Under the pieces are notes generated by a model. That model saw only the letters and a program-made list of their open reading frames with translations, made no database searches and had not been told where the DNA came from. From Pseudoalteromonas sp. S2755 (GTDB taxonomy: Bacteria > Pseudomonadota > Gammaproteobacteria > Enterobacterales > Alteromonadaceae): DNA of 64,000 nucleotides. Where the stretch lies: positions 16,228 through 80,227 of the forward strand of contig NZ_PNDS01000140.1 in assembly GCF_005886535.1 (NCBI RefSeq), in the 5' to 3' direction. Positions 36,381 through 45,909 of this stretch are shown here, piece after piece (within the stretch, counting starts at the first letter, position 1; every line of letters begins with the position of its first letter). The translations under genes and the position numbers were made by a program.

Positions 36381-36718
36381 ATCAAGCGACTCTAAAGCGT
36401 GATGGCGTACAAGACTACGTGTCACTACGTACAACTGCGTTAATTATTCTAGCTTACGCGGTATTCATCGTAGGCTATCTTCTAATTACTCCTGAACTGA
36501 CTTATGAAGCTTGGTCAGGGTTGTTCTCAAACTTAGCTGTGAAAGCAGCAACGATGATCACACTAGTATGTATCATGGTACATACACGCATCGGTTTGTG
36601 GCAGGTTTTAACCGACTACGTTAAGAACTCAACAACTCGTACTATTCTTGGCTTTGTATTAAACCTTGTGGCTCTAGCTTACGTAGCTATTGGTCTGTTT
36701 GTTCTGTGGGGTGTTTAA
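36371..36718 (+). CDS. sdhD: Succinate dehydrogenase membrane anchor subunit
   Basis: Second anchor subunit of complex II. ATG 36371 gives 115 residues, the same length as E. coli SdhD, and follows GGAG at 36360-36363 with a good 7-base spacing; the TTG at 36335 is a frame artefact. Three membrane helices are visible. The MVHTRIGLWQVLTDYV block contains the heme/quinone-site residues, and the C-terminus is VLWGV as in E. coli. The 5' end overlaps sdhC by 10 bases, and the stop codon abuts the GTG of sdhA. Confidence 0.94.
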   Translation: MVLNQATLKRDGVQDYVSLRTTALIILAYAVFIVGYLLITPELTYEAWSGLFSNLAVKAATMITLVCIMVHTRIGLWQVLTDYVKNSTTRTILGFVLNLVALAYVAIGLFVLWGV

Positions 36719-38491
36719 GTGAAATATAACGTACGTGAATTTGACGCAGTTGTAGTCGGTGCAGGCGGCGCGGGTATGCGCGCGGCACTTGCTATCTCGG
36801 AATCAGGCAAAACTTGTGCTCTTATTTCAAAAGTTTTCCCAACTCGTTCTCATACCGTATCAGCACAAGGCGGTATCACCGTTGCGCTAGGTAACTCGCA
36901 TGAGGATAACTGGGAATGGCATATGTACGATACGGTTAAAGGGTCAGACTACATTGGTGACCAAGATGCTATCGAATACATGACCAAAACGGGTCCTGAA
37001 GCTATTACTGAGCTAGAGAACATGGGACTACCTTTTTCTCGCTTTGAAAATGGTCGTGTTTATCAGCGCCCGTTCGGTGGTCAGTCTAAGAACTTCGGTG
37101 GTGAGCAGGCAGCACGTACAGCTGCGGCTGCTGACCGAACTGGTCACGCATTACTACATTGCTTGTATCAGCAAAATGTGAAAAACAAAACAAATGTGTT
37201 CTCAGAGTGGTATGCGCTTGATTTAGTTAAAAACGACAAAGGCGACGTCGTTGGTGTTACCGCGATTGACATAGAAAGTGGTGAAGTCGTTTATTTCAAG
37301 TCTAAAGCTGTGGTATTAGCAACGGGTGGTGCAGGTCGTATTTACGCATCTACTACTAACGCACACATTAACACTGGTGATGGTGTTGGTATGGCGGTGC
37401 GTGCTGGTATTTCAATGCAAGACATGGAAATGTGGCAGTTCCACCCAACCGGTATTGCAGGTGCAGGTACGCTTGTGACTGAAGGCTGTCGTGGTGAGGG
37501 TGGTTACCTTCTGAACAAAGATGGTGAACGCTTCATGGAACGTTATGCGCCTAACGCAAAAGACTTAGCTGGTCGTGACGTTGTTGCACGTGCAATGATG
37601 ACTGAGATCCGTGAAGGTCGCGGCTGTGAGGGTCCTTGGGGTACGCATATCAAGCTTAAACTCGATCACCTTGGTGAAGAGATGCTAAACCTACGTTTAC
37701 CTGGCGTATGTGACCTTTCTAAGACGTTCGCGCATGTTGACCCTGCTAAAGAACCAATTCCGGTTATCCCAACATGTCACTACATGATGGGTGGTGTACC
37801 AACGAATGTGAATGGCCAAGTATTAAGTGTCAGTGAAAATGGTGATGAGCGTATCATCGAAGGTTTATTCGCTGTAGGTGAAATCGCGTGCGTATCAGTA
37901 CACGGTGCAAACCGCTTAGGTGGTAACTCGTTGCTTGATTTAGTTGTATTTGGCCGTGCGGCAGGTAACTTCCTAGGCACGTACCTAAACAACTTCGAGT
38001 CTAGCGGTGAGGCATCAAAAGATGATGTTGATAACGCGTTCGCACGTTACAATCGCTGGGAGTCGTCTGAAGCTGGGAAAGGTGAAGATCCAGTACAAAT
38101 TAAAAAAGACCTCCAAGAGTGTATGCAGCTTAATTTCTCTGTATTCAGAGAAGGCGATGCAATGGCTGAAGGCCTTAAAGAGCTTAAGGAAATCCGCGAG
38201 CGTCTTAAGCATGCTCGTCTAGATGACAAGTCATCTGAGTTCAATACGCAACGTATTGAGTGTTTAGAACTAGATAACTTGATGGAAACAGCGTACTCGA
38301 CAGCAGTAGCCGCTAACTTCCGTACAGAGAGTCGTGGTGCACATTCACGTTTTGACTTCCCAGAGCGTGACGATGAGAACTGGCTGTGCCACTCAGTTCA
38401 TCACCCGGGGTCTGATTCGATGACTAAGCGTGAAGTAAACTTTGCGCCTACAACTCGTGAAGCCTTCCCTCCAAAAGCACGTACATACTAG
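36719..38491 (+). CDS. sdhA: Succinate dehydrogenase flavoprotein subunit
   Basis: Catalytic subunit of complex II, oxidising succinate to fumarate. The 590 residues begin at GTG 36719 directly after sdhD. The FAD-binding VVGAGGAGMRAAL is at residues 12-24 and covalent FAD His45 is in SHTVSAQGGI. The active-site blocks are QFHPTGIAGAGTLVTEGCRGEGG and RHAMMTE-like GRDVVARAMMTEI, followed by PTCHYMMGGVPTN and GANRLGGNSLLDL. sdhB follows 10 bases later. No deviation from the family was seen. Confidence 0.98.
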   Translation: MKYNVREFDAVVVGAGGAGMRAALAISESGKTCALISKVFPTRSHTVSAQGGITVALGNSHEDNWEWHMYDTVKGSDYIGDQDAIEYMTKTGPEAITELENMGLPFSRFENGRVYQRPFGGQSKNFGGEQAARTAAAADRTGHALLHCLYQQNVKNKTNVFSEWYALDLVKNDKGDVVGVTAIDIESGEVVYFKSKAVVLATGGAGRIYASTTNAHINTGDGVGMAVRAGISMQDMEMWQFHPTGIAGAGTLVTEGCRGEGGYLLNKDGERFMERYAPNAKDLAGRDVVARAMMTEIREGRGCEGPWGTHIKLKLDHLGEEMLNLRLPGVCDLSKTFAHVDPAKEPIPVIPTCHYMMGGVPTNVNGQVLSVSENGDERIIEGLFAVGEIACVSVHGANRLGGNSLLDLVVFGRAAGNFLGTYLNNFESSGEASKDDVDNAFARYNRWESSEAGKGEDPVQIKKDLQECMQLNFSVFREGDAMAEGLKELKEIRERLKHARLDDKSSEFNTQRIECLELDNLMETAYSTAVAANFRTESRGAHSRFDFPERDDENWLCHSVHHPGSDSMTKREVNFAPTTREAFPPKARTY

Positions 38492-38501
38492 GAGCTAAGC
38501 G

Positions 38502-39221
38502 ATGGCGACTTTAGAATTATCAGTTTATCGTTACAATCCTGATGAAGATTCAGCACCGCGTATGCAGGACTATACTCTAGAAGTAGAGGAAGGTCGTGAC
38601 ATGATGGTGTTGGATGCTCTGATGCAATTAAAAGAACAAGATCCAACTTTATCTTTCCGTCGTTCGTGTCGTGAGGGCGTTTGTGGCTCTGACGGCGTAA
38701 ACATGAATGGTAAGAACGGCCTTGCCTGTATTACTCCAATTTCTGCGGTGCAAAAAGGTGGAAAAGGCAAGATCATTATTCGTCCATTACCGGGTTTACC
38801 AGTAATTCGTGACCTAGTAATTGACATGAGTCAGTTTTATACGCAATACGAGAAGGTTAAGCCATTTTTGATCAACGATAAGCCAACTGGTGGTGAAGAA
38901 CGTCTTCAGTCTATTGAAGAACGTGAAAAGCTAGATGGCCTGTACGAATGTATTCTTTGTGCATGTTGTTCAACGTCTTGTCCTTCTTTCTGGTGGAACC
39001 CAGACAAGTTCATCGGTCCTGCGGGTCTTCTACATGCTTATCGTTTCTTGGCTGATAGCCGAGATACAGCGACTGAAGAACGTCTTGCTGGACTTGATGA
39101 CGCGTTCAGCGTATTCCGCTGTCACAGTATTATGAACTGTGTTAGCGTATGTCCAAAAGGTCTTAATCCAACTAAGGCAATTGGACAAATTAAATCAATG
39201 TTGTTAAACCGTTCGGTATAA
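38502..39221 (+). CDS. sdhB: Succinate dehydrogenase iron-sulfur subunit
   Basis: Electron-transfer subunit of complex II. The 239 residues carry the [2Fe-2S] ligands Cys56 and Cys61 (CREGVCGSDG, with Asp64) and Cys76. The [4Fe-4S]/[3Fe-4S] motifs are CILCACCSTSCP near 148 and CHSIMNCVSVCPKGLNP near 205-221. ATG 38502 is preceded by AGGAGC. A terminator-type hairpin at 39237-39264 lies before sucA, so part of the transcripts may end here. Confidence 0.97.
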   Translation: MATLELSVYRYNPDEDSAPRMQDYTLEVEEGRDMMVLDALMQLKEQDPTLSFRRSCREGVCGSDGVNMNGKNGLACITPISAVQKGGKGKIIIRPLPGLPVIRDLVIDMSQFYTQYEKVKPFLINDKPTGGEERLQSIEEREKLDGLYECILCACCSTSCPSFWWNPDKFIGPAGLLHAYRFLADSRDTATEERLAGLDDAFSVFRCHSIMNCVSVCPKGLNPTKAIGQIKSMLLNRSV

Positions 39222-39236
39222 CACATACTACTAGCT

Positions 39237-39269
39237 AAGATGGCAAGCAAAAGCTTGCCATCTTGTTTT
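39237..39269 (+). terminator. Hairpin between sdhB and sucA
   Basis: A perfect 12-bp stem AAGATGGCAAGC / GCTTGCCATCTT with an AAAA loop is followed by GTTTT. The T-run is interrupted, so partial termination that tunes sdh against suc expression is plausible. Confidence 0.75.
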
Positions 39270-39305
39270 CGTTTGAGTTTCTGCGCTAGATAAAAGGGCT
39301 AATAG

Positions 39306-42119
39306 ATGCACGAAGGTGTGATGAAGGCATGGCTAGAATCTTCGCATTTGTACGGCGGTAACGTTGCGTACGTAGAAGATCTATATGAGGCGTATCTAGA
39401 TGATGCAGCTTCAGTGCCAGAAGAGTGGCGAGAGGTGTTTGATCAACTACCTAAAGTTGATGGTGTGGATGTTGACACTAAACATTCAGAAGTAAGAGCG
39501 CAATTTGCGGAGCTTGCTAAAAACAAACACAGAGAAGTCGTGGTATCCGCAGAAGGGTCTGCTGATGCCAAGCAAGTTAAAGTTCTGCAGTTAATTAATG
39601 CATTCCGTTTCAGAGGTCATCAGAACGCTAACCTAGACCCGTTAGGGATTTGGGAAAGAGAGCGCGTTCGCGATCTTGACCCTGCTTTTCATGATTTAAC
39701 CGATGCAGACTTAGATAAAGAATTTAACGTTGGCTCTTTTGCTTGTGGCAAAGAGACAATGAAACTCAAAGACTTGTACGCTGCGCTTAAAGCGACATAC
39801 TGTGGCTCTATTGGTGCTGAGTACATGCACATCACGTCTACCGAAGAAAAACGTTGGTTACAACAGCGTTTGGAATCGTCCTTCTCGAAGCCACAATTCG
39901 ACAAAGAAACCAAACTAAGAATCTACAAAGGTCTGACTGCTGCAGACGGCTTAGAAAAGTACTTGGGCGCAAAATTCCCAGGCGCTAAGCGTTTCTCTCT
40001 AGAAGGCGGTGATTCACTTGTGCCTATGCTGAAAGAGCTTATTCACCGTGCTGGTGAAAGCGGTCAGCAAGAAGCCGTAATTGGTATGGCTCACCGTGGT
40101 CGTCTAAACGTACTAGTGAATGTACTGGGTAAAAACCCACAAGAACTATTTGACGAGTTTGCTGGTAAATACGGCGAACACGCAGGTTCCGGTGACGTTA
40201 AATACCATATGGGTTTCTCTTCTGACTTCGGTACGAAGGGCGGCAATGTTCATATGGCATTGGCATTCAACCCATCTCACCTTGAAATCGTAAACCCAGT
40301 AGTAATGGGCTCGGTACGTGCTCGTCTTGACCGTTTGAATTGTCAAAGTGGTTCTAAAGCATTACCAATCACAATTCACGGTGACTCTGCAATTGCAGGT
40401 CAAGGTGTCGTACAAGAAACGTTTAACCTATCGCAAACACGCGCCTACGGCGTTGGTGGTTCGATCCGCATCGTAGTTAATAACCAAGTTGGTTTCACTA
40501 CGTCAAAACGTGAAGATACTCGTTCAACTGAATACTGTACCGATATCGCCAAAATGGTTCAGGCACCTATCTTCCATGTGAACGCGGATGATCCTGAAGC
40601 CGTTGCATTCGTTACACAAGTTGCACTTGATTTCCGTAACAAGTTTAAACGTGATGTGGTGATTGACTTAGTATGTTATCGTCGTCACGGTCACAACGAA
40701 GCGGATGAGCCAAATGCAACGCAACCGCTGATGTATCAGAAGATCAAAAAGCACCCAGTACCTCGTCAGTTATATGCTGATCAACTTGTACGCGAAGGTG
40801 TCATTTCTGAAGACGATGCGAAACAAATTGCAGACGAGTACCGAAATGGTCTTGATAAAGGTGTTTGTGTCGTAGAAGAAATTCAAAAGGAAACCAAACA
40901 CTCATCAGATTGGTCTAAGTATGTTGGTCACGATTGGGATACGCCGTATGAGCCAAAAGTTGCGCTAGATAAACTTAAAGCGCTTGGCGAAAAAATTGCG
41001 AGCTACCCAGAGTCACATAAAGCACAATCTCGCGTTAAAAAGATTTACGATGACCGTAAACTTATGGCGCAAGGCGAAAAAATGCTTGATTGGGGTATGG
41101 CCGAGACATTGGCTTACGCAACCTTGGTTGATGAAGGCACTGATATTCGTCTTACTGGTCAGGATTCTGGTCGCGGCACGTTCTTCCACCGTCATGCCGT
41201 AGTACATAACCAAAAAGACGCGTCTACTTACCTTCCGCTACAAAACATTCGTGAAGGACAAGGGCTGTTCGAAGTGTACGATTCAGTACTATCGGAAGAA
41301 GCGGTACTTGCATTCGAATATGGTTACGCGACAGCAGAGCCAACGTCATTGGTACTGTGGGAAGCGCAATTTGGTGACTTCGCCAACGGTGCTCAAGTCG
41401 TATTCGACCAATTCCTAAGTTCAGGTGAGCAGAAGTGGGGTCGTTTATGTGGTCTAACACTACTACTTCCTCATGGCTATGAAGGTCAAGGTCCAGAGCA
41501 CAGTTCTTCACGTTTAGAGCGTTATCTACAGCTTTGTGCTGACCACAATATGCAAGTATGTGTGCCGTCAACACCAGCGCAAGTATACGCAATGCTGCGT
41601 CGTCAATCGGTTCGTCCTCTGCGTCGTCCTCTAATTGTAATGACGCCTAAGTCGCTATTACGTCATCCATTAGCTGTTTCTAGCCTAGAAGAGCTATCCG
41701 AAGGCGTATTCAACAACATGATCGATGAGATTGATGATATCAATCCTGAAAACGTTGAGCGCGTAGTGTTCTGTAGCGGTAAGGTTTATTACGAACTACT
41801 GCAAGAACGTCGTAAGCAAGAACTTAACAATATTGCTATCGTTCGTGTTGAACAGCTATATCCATTCCCTCACAAAGAGATGGATGAGATTATGGCTCGC
41901 TACCAGCACGTAAAAGATTTTGTTTGGTGTCAAGAAGAGCCACAAAACCAAGGTGCTTGGTACTGTTCACAGCATCATTTCTGGGAAGCTATCCCTGCTG
42001 GCGCAAATTTGACTTATGCAGGCCGTAAGGCTTCAGCTGCACCAGCATGTGGATACATGTCTACACATACTAAAGAACAAAACGCGTTAATTGCTGACGC
42101 TTTAACAATTAAGAAATAA
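39306..42119 (+). CDS. sucA: 2-oxoglutarate dehydrogenase E1 component
   Basis: Thiamine-diphosphate-dependent decarboxylase of the 2-oxoglutarate dehydrogenase complex, passing succinyl groups to SucB lipoyl arms. The 937 residues match E. coli (933). The N-terminal KAWLESSHLYGGNVAYVEDLY block, AHRGRLNVLVNVLGK and HGDSAIAGQGVVQE are typical. The ThDP motif region is in YRRHGHNEADEP, and SGRGTFFHRHAV and GYEGQGPEHSSSRLER follow. ATG 39306 is 10 bases upstream of a second in-frame-looking region but fits family length. sucB follows 10 bases later. Confidence 0.97.
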   Translation: MHEGVMKAWLESSHLYGGNVAYVEDLYEAYLDDAASVPEEWREVFDQLPKVDGVDVDTKHSEVRAQFAELAKNKHREVVVSAEGSADAKQVKVLQLINAFRFRGHQNANLDPLGIWERERVRDLDPAFHDLTDADLDKEFNVGSFACGKETMKLKDLYAALKATYCGSIGAEYMHITSTEEKRWLQQRLESSFSKPQFDKETKLRIYKGLTAADGLEKYLGAKFPGAKRFSLEGGDSLVPMLKELIHRAGESGQQEAVIGMAHRGRLNVLVNVLGKNPQELFDEFAGKYGEHAGSGDVKYHMGFSSDFGTKGGNVHMALAFNPSHLEIVNPVVMGSVRARLDRLNCQSGSKALPITIHGDSAIAGQGVVQETFNLSQTRAYGVGGSIRIVVNNQVGFTTSKREDTRSTEYCTDIAKMVQAPIFHVNADDPEAVAFVTQVALDFRNKFKRDVVIDLVCYRRHGHNEADEPNATQPLMYQKIKKHPVPRQLYADQLVREGVISEDDAKQIADEYRNGLDKGVCVVEEIQKETKHSSDWSKYVGHDWDTPYEPKVALDKLKALGEKIASYPESHKAQSRVKKIYDDRKLMAQGEKMLDWGMAETLAYATLVDEGTDIRLTGQDSGRGTFFHRHAVVHNQKDASTYLPLQNIREGQGLFEVYDSVLSEEAVLAFEYGYATAEPTSLVLWEAQFGDFANGAQVVFDQFLSSGEQKWGRLCGLTLLLPHGYEGQGPEHSSSRLERYLQLCADHNMQVCVPSTPAQVYAMLRRQSVRPLRRPLIVMTPKSLLRHPLAVSSLEELSEGVFNNMIDEIDDINPENVERVVFCSGKVYYELLQERRKQELNNIAIVRVEQLYPFPHKEMDEIMARYQHVKDFVWCQEEPQNQGAWYCSQHHFWEAIPAGANLTYAGRKASAAPACGYMSTHTKEQNALIADALTIKK

Positions 42120-42129
42120 GGAATAAGAG

Positions 42130-43623
42130 ATGACAACCGAAATTAAGGTTCCTGTTCTTCCTGAGTCTGTTGCCGATGCAACGGTTGCTACATGGCATGT
42201 AAGCGTTGGCGATAAAGTGACTCGTGATCAAAACTTAGTTGACATCGAAACGGATAAGGTCGTTTTAGAAGTTGTAGCGCCAGAAGATGGTGTTATCGTT
42301 GCAATTTCTGAAGAGGAAGGCGCAACCGTTCTTGGTGAACAAGTTATTGCACAACTAGGTGATGCTGATGAAGCAGCAGCGCCTGCTCAATCAAATGAAA
42401 AACCAGCAGCGTCAGAATCGGCGCCAGCAGCAGAAGGTAAAGAAGTGGACATTAAAGTACCTGTACTTCCTGAGTCAGTAGCAGATGCTACTATCGCAAC
42501 TTGGCACGTTCAACCAGGTGAAGCGGTTAGCCGCGACCAGAACCTAGTTGATATTGAAACAGATAAAGTGGTTCTTGAAGTTGTTGCACCTGAAGACGGT
42601 GTGATGGGTGAGCACATCCACGCTGAAGGTGAGACAGTACTAGGTGATCAAGTTATCGGTAAGATCGTTGCCGGTGGCGCACCAGCTAAATCATCAAGTG
42701 AGAAAAAAGAAGAAGCACCAGCTGCTGCTTCTGACGAAAACTCAGATGTACTAACACCATCTGTTCGTCGTCTTATCGCAGAAAAAGGCCTTGATGCTGC
42801 CAAGATAAAAGGTTCTGGTAAAGGCGGTCGCATTACTAAAGAAGACGTGGATGCTTTCCTTAAAGCACCAGCGAAATCAGAGTCTAAGCCTGCGGCTTCT
42901 GCACCAGCTGCCCCAGTAGGTGAGCGTACACAAAAACGTGTTCCTATGACGCGTCTTCGTAAAACAATCGCTAACCGTCTATTAGAAGCGAAGAACTCAA
43001 CAGCAATGCTGACGACGTTCAACGAAGTAAACATGAAGCCAATCATGGACCTTCGTAAGCAATACCAAGAAGTTTTTGAGAAGCGTCATGGTATCCGTTT
43101 AGGTTTCATGTCTTTCTACGTGAAAGCGGTAACTGAAGCACTTAAACGTTTCCCTGAAGTGAACGCGTCTATCGACGGCGATGATATCGTTTACCACAAT
43201 TACTTTGACATCAGCATCGCGGTATCAACACCTCGTGGTCTAGTGACTCCGGTACTACGTGATTGCGATAAGCTTTCAGTTGCTGAAATCGAGAAGAATA
43301 TTCGTGAGCTAGCTATCAAAGGTCGTGACGGTAAACTAACTGTAGATGATATGACTGGCGGTAACTTCACAATCACCAACGGTGGTGTGTTTGGTTCACT
43401 ACTTTCTACGCCTATCATCAACTTGCCACAGTCTTCAATCTTGGGTATGCACAAAATTCAAGAGCGCCCTATGGCAGTAAACGGTAAAGTTGAAATTTTA
43501 CCTATGATGTACCTAGCACTATCTTATGACCACCGTCAAATCGATGGTAAAGAGTCAGTTGGTTTCCTAGTAACAATTAAAGAGTTGCTTGAAGATCCAA
43601 CACGTCTACTACTAGACGTATAA
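42130..43623 (+). CDS. sucB: 2-oxoglutarate dehydrogenase E2 (succinyltransferase) with two lipoyl domains
   Basis: Core of the 2-oxoglutarate dehydrogenase complex. At 497 residues it is about 90 longer than E. coli SucB (405), because it has two tandem lipoyl domains. Lipoyl lysines are Lys43 and Lys146, each in DIETDKVVLEVVAPEDG, joined by an Ala/Pro-rich linker (about 81-105). The E1/E3-binding domain is at about 207-243 (TPSVRRLIAEKGLD..KGGRITKEDV). The catalytic domain ends with the active-site His in LSYDHRQIDGKESVGF near 468. The two lipoyl copies are nearly identical in protein but differ at many synonymous sites. A terminator follows at 43640-43670. Confidence 0.97.
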   Translation: MTTEIKVPVLPESVADATVATWHVSVGDKVTRDQNLVDIETDKVVLEVVAPEDGVIVAISEEEGATVLGEQVIAQLGDADEAAAPAQSNEKPAASESAPAAEGKEVDIKVPVLPESVADATIATWHVQPGEAVSRDQNLVDIETDKVVLEVVAPEDGVMGEHIHAEGETVLGDQVIGKIVAGGAPAKSSSEKKEEAPAAASDENSDVLTPSVRRLIAEKGLDAAKIKGSGKGGRITKEDVDAFLKAPAKSESKPAASAPAAPVGERTQKRVPMTRLRKTIANRLLEAKNSTAMLTTFNEVNMKPIMDLRKQYQEVFEKRHGIRLGFMSFYVKAVTEALKRFPEVNASIDGDDIVYHNYFDISIAVSTPRGLVTPVLRDCDKLSVAEIEKNIRELAIKGRDGKLTVDDMTGGNFTITNGGVFGSLLSTPIINLPQSSILGMHKIQERPMAVNGKVEILPMMYLALSYDHRQIDGKESVGFLVTIKELLEDPTRLLLDV

Positions 43624-43639
43624 TATTTGTTTAAAGAAT

Positions 43640-43670
43640 AAGCTGTATGCTCGCATACAGCTTTTTTTTT
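43640..43670 (+). terminator. Intrinsic terminator after sucB
   Basis: A perfect 10-bp stem AAGCTGTATG / CATACAGCTT with loop CTCG is followed by a run of T residues. It separates sucAB from sucCD. Confidence 0.95.
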
Positions 43671-43691
43671 GCGCCTTTGGTCTAAGTGGGG

Positions 43692-43720
43692 TTTTCATCA
43701 GAAGCCTTGGGATCTATACT
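43692..43720 (+). promoter_or_regulatory. Candidate sucCD promoter
   Basis: TTTTCA (43692-43697) and TATACT (43715-43720) have a 17-base spacer. It lies after the sucB terminator and about 76 bases before sucC, which supports separate initiation of sucCD. The -35 box is a poor match. Confidence 0.4.
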
Positions 43721-43796
43721 ATGTGCGCAATTTGGGATAGCTGACTATTTGCATAAATATTCAGCTTTTTTAGTATAAAAAATTGGATAAAGCATC

Positions 43797-44963
43797 ATGA
43801 ATTTGCATGAGTATCAGGCAAAACAACTTTTTGCCGAATATGGTTTACCTGTATCAGAAGGCTTTGCTTGTGATACACCTCAAGAAGCAGTTGAAGCTGC
43901 TGGTAAAATCGGTGGAGACAAGTGGGTTGTTAAGTGTCAAGTACACGCTGGCGGCCGTGGTAAAGCTGGCGGTGTTAAACTTGCAGACAGCAAAGACGAA
44001 ATCCGCGCATTCGCTGAAAACTGGTTAGGTAAAAACCTAGTTACTTACCAAACAGACGAGAAAGGTCAGCCTGTTGCTAAAATCTTAGTAGAAAGCTGCA
44101 CTGATATTGCAAATGAACTATACCTAGGTGCTGTTGTTGACCGTGGTTCACGTAAGATCGTGTTCATGGCATCAACTGAAGGTGGTGTAGAAATTGAACA
44201 AGTTGCAGAAGAAACGCCTGAACTAATTCATAAAGCTGAGATCGACCCACTAGTAGGTCCTCAAGCTTACCAAGGTCGTGAGCTTGCGTTCAAACTAGGT
44301 TTGAACCCAACTCAAGTTAAGCAATTCACTAAGATCTTCTTAGGTCTAGCTGAAATGTTCATCAACCACGACTTTGCTCTACTAGAAATTAACCCGCTAG
44401 TTATCACGGACGCTGGTAACCTACACTGCCTAGATGGCAAAATCGGTGTAGACGGCAACGCATTGTTCCGCCAGCCTAAGATCCGTGGATTCCACGATCC
44501 TTCACAAGAAGACGCACGTGAAGCACACGCAGCAAGCTTTGAGCTTAACTACGTAGCACTAGACGGTAACGTTGGTTGTATGGTTAACGGTGCAGGCCTT
44601 GCGATGGGTACTATGGACATCGTAAACCTACACGGTGGCAAGCCAGCTAACTTCCTAGACGTTGGTGGCGGCGCGACTAAAGAGCGTGTATCTGAAGCAT
44701 TCAAGATCATCCTTTCTGACGACAATGTTAAAGCAGTACTAGTTAACATCTTCGGTGGTATCGTACGTTGTGACATGATCGCTGAAGGTATTATCGGCGC
44801 GGTTAAAGAAGTTGGCGTAAACGTACCTGTAGTTGTACGTCTTGAAGGTACTAACGCTGAAGCTGGTCGTGAAGTACTAGCTAACTCTGGCCTTGACATC
44901 ATTGCAGCTGAGTCACTAACTGACGCTGCTGAGAAAGTAGTTGCTGCTGCGGAGGGCAAATAA
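43797..44963 (+). CDS. sucC: Succinyl-CoA synthetase beta subunit
   Basis: Nucleotide-binding subunit of succinyl-CoA synthetase, which makes ATP/GTP from succinyl-CoA. The 388 residues equal E. coli SucC. The ATP-grasp domain has KCQVHAGGRGKAGGVK near residues 46-61. NPLVITDAGNLHCLDGKI and the C-terminal NGAGLAMGTMDIV, VNIFGGIVRCD are typical. The stop codon shares a base with the sucD ATG. The ribosome binding site is weak (GGAT). Codon use is regular, with long antisense open frames of no meaning. Confidence 0.98.
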   Translation: MNLHEYQAKQLFAEYGLPVSEGFACDTPQEAVEAAGKIGGDKWVVKCQVHAGGRGKAGGVKLADSKDEIRAFAENWLGKNLVTYQTDEKGQPVAKILVESCTDIANELYLGAVVDRGSRKIVFMASTEGGVEIEQVAEETPELIHKAEIDPLVGPQAYQGRELAFKLGLNPTQVKQFTKIFLGLAEMFINHDFALLEINPLVITDAGNLHCLDGKIGVDGNALFRQPKIRGFHDPSQEDAREAHAASFELNYVALDGNVGCMVNGAGLAMGTMDIVNLHGGKPANFLDVGGGATKERVSEAFKIILSDDNVKAVLVNIFGGIVRCDMIAEGIIGAVKEVGVNVPVVVRLEGTNAEAGREVLANSGLDIIAAESLTDAAEKVVAAAEGK

Positions 44964-45835
44964 TGTCTGTACTAATTAACAAAGATACTAAAGTAATCTG
45001 TCAAGGTTTCACTGGTGGTCAGGGTACTTTCCACTCTGAGCAAGCTATCCAGTACGGTACGCAAATGGTTGGTGGTGTTTCTCCTGGTAAAGGCGGCACA
45101 ACTCACCTAGGCCTACCTGTATTTAACACAGTACGTGAAGCGGTAGAGTCAACTGGTGCAACTGCATCTGTTATCTACGTACCAGCTGCATTCTGTAAAG
45201 ACGCTATCCTTGAAGCTATCAGCGCAGGTATCGAACTAATCGTATGTATCACTGAAGGCATCCCTACACTAGACATGGTTGATGTTAAAGTGAAGCTAGA
45301 AGAAACTGGCGTTCGCATGATTGGTCCTAACTGCCCAGGTGTTATCACTCCAGGTGAAACTAAGATCGGTATCATGCCAGGTCACATCCACATGCCTGGT
45401 AAAGTAGGTATCGTGTCACGTTCTGGTACTTTGACTTATGAAGCAGTTAAGCAAACAACTGACGCTGGCTTCGGTCAATCTACTTGTGTTGGTATCGGTG
45501 GTGACCCAATCCCAGGCACTAACTTCATCGACGTACTAGAGATGTTCCAAAACGATCCGCAAACTGAAGCTATCGTAATGATCGGTGAGATCGGCGGTAC
45601 AGCTGAAGAAGAAGCGGCTGAGTACATCAAGCACAACGTAACTAAGCCTGTTGTTTCTTACATTGCAGGTGTTACAGCTCCTCCAGGTAAGCGTATGGGT
45701 CACGCTGGTGCAATTATCGCAGGCGGTAAAGGTACAGCTGACGAGAAATTCGCAGCACTTGAAGCCGCGGGTGTTAAAACAGTTCGCTCTCTTGCGGAAA
45801 TCGGTTCTGCACTAAAAGAGAAAGCGGGTTGGTAA
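44963..45835 (+). CDS. sucD: Succinyl-CoA synthetase alpha subunit
   Basis: CoA-binding subunit carrying the phosphorylated histidine of succinyl-CoA synthetase. The 290 residues show the CoA-binding N-terminus (ICQGFTGGQGTFHSEQAI), GGVSPGKGGTTH, the GPNCPGVITPG loop and the active-site His near 247 in KRMGHAGAIIAGG. It overlaps sucC by one base (TAATG). A terminator follows at 45852-45878. Confidence 0.98.
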   Translation: MSVLINKDTKVICQGFTGGQGTFHSEQAIQYGTQMVGGVSPGKGGTTHLGLPVFNTVREAVESTGATASVIYVPAAFCKDAILEAISAGIELIVCITEGIPTLDMVDVKVKLEETGVRMIGPNCPGVITPGETKIGIMPGHIHMPGKVGIVSRSGTLTYEAVKQTTDAGFGQSTCVGIGGDPIPGTNFIDVLEMFQNDPQTEAIVMIGEIGGTAEEEAAEYIKHNVTKPVVSYIAGVTAPPGKRMGHAGAIIAGGKGTADEKFAALEAAGVKTVRSLAEIGSALKEKAGW

Positions 45836-45851
45836 GTTAATACCACACGTT

Positions 45852-45878
45852 AAAAAGGCTCCTCAAGGAGCCTTTTTT
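45852..45878 (+). terminator. Intrinsic terminator after sucD
   Basis: The stem GGCTCC / GGAGCC, extended by A-T pairs (AAAAA / TTTTT), has a TCAA loop and is followed by six T residues. Confidence 0.94.
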
Positions 45879-45909
45879 GATCTAGCTATATCAATTGAAC
45901 GAGGGGATT

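Noticed and set aside
44549..44959. Antisense open frame of 136 codons inside sucC
   Set aside because: It is a mirror of strong codon bias in sucC; low-complexity Ala/Thr/Ser/Pro product, no start context.
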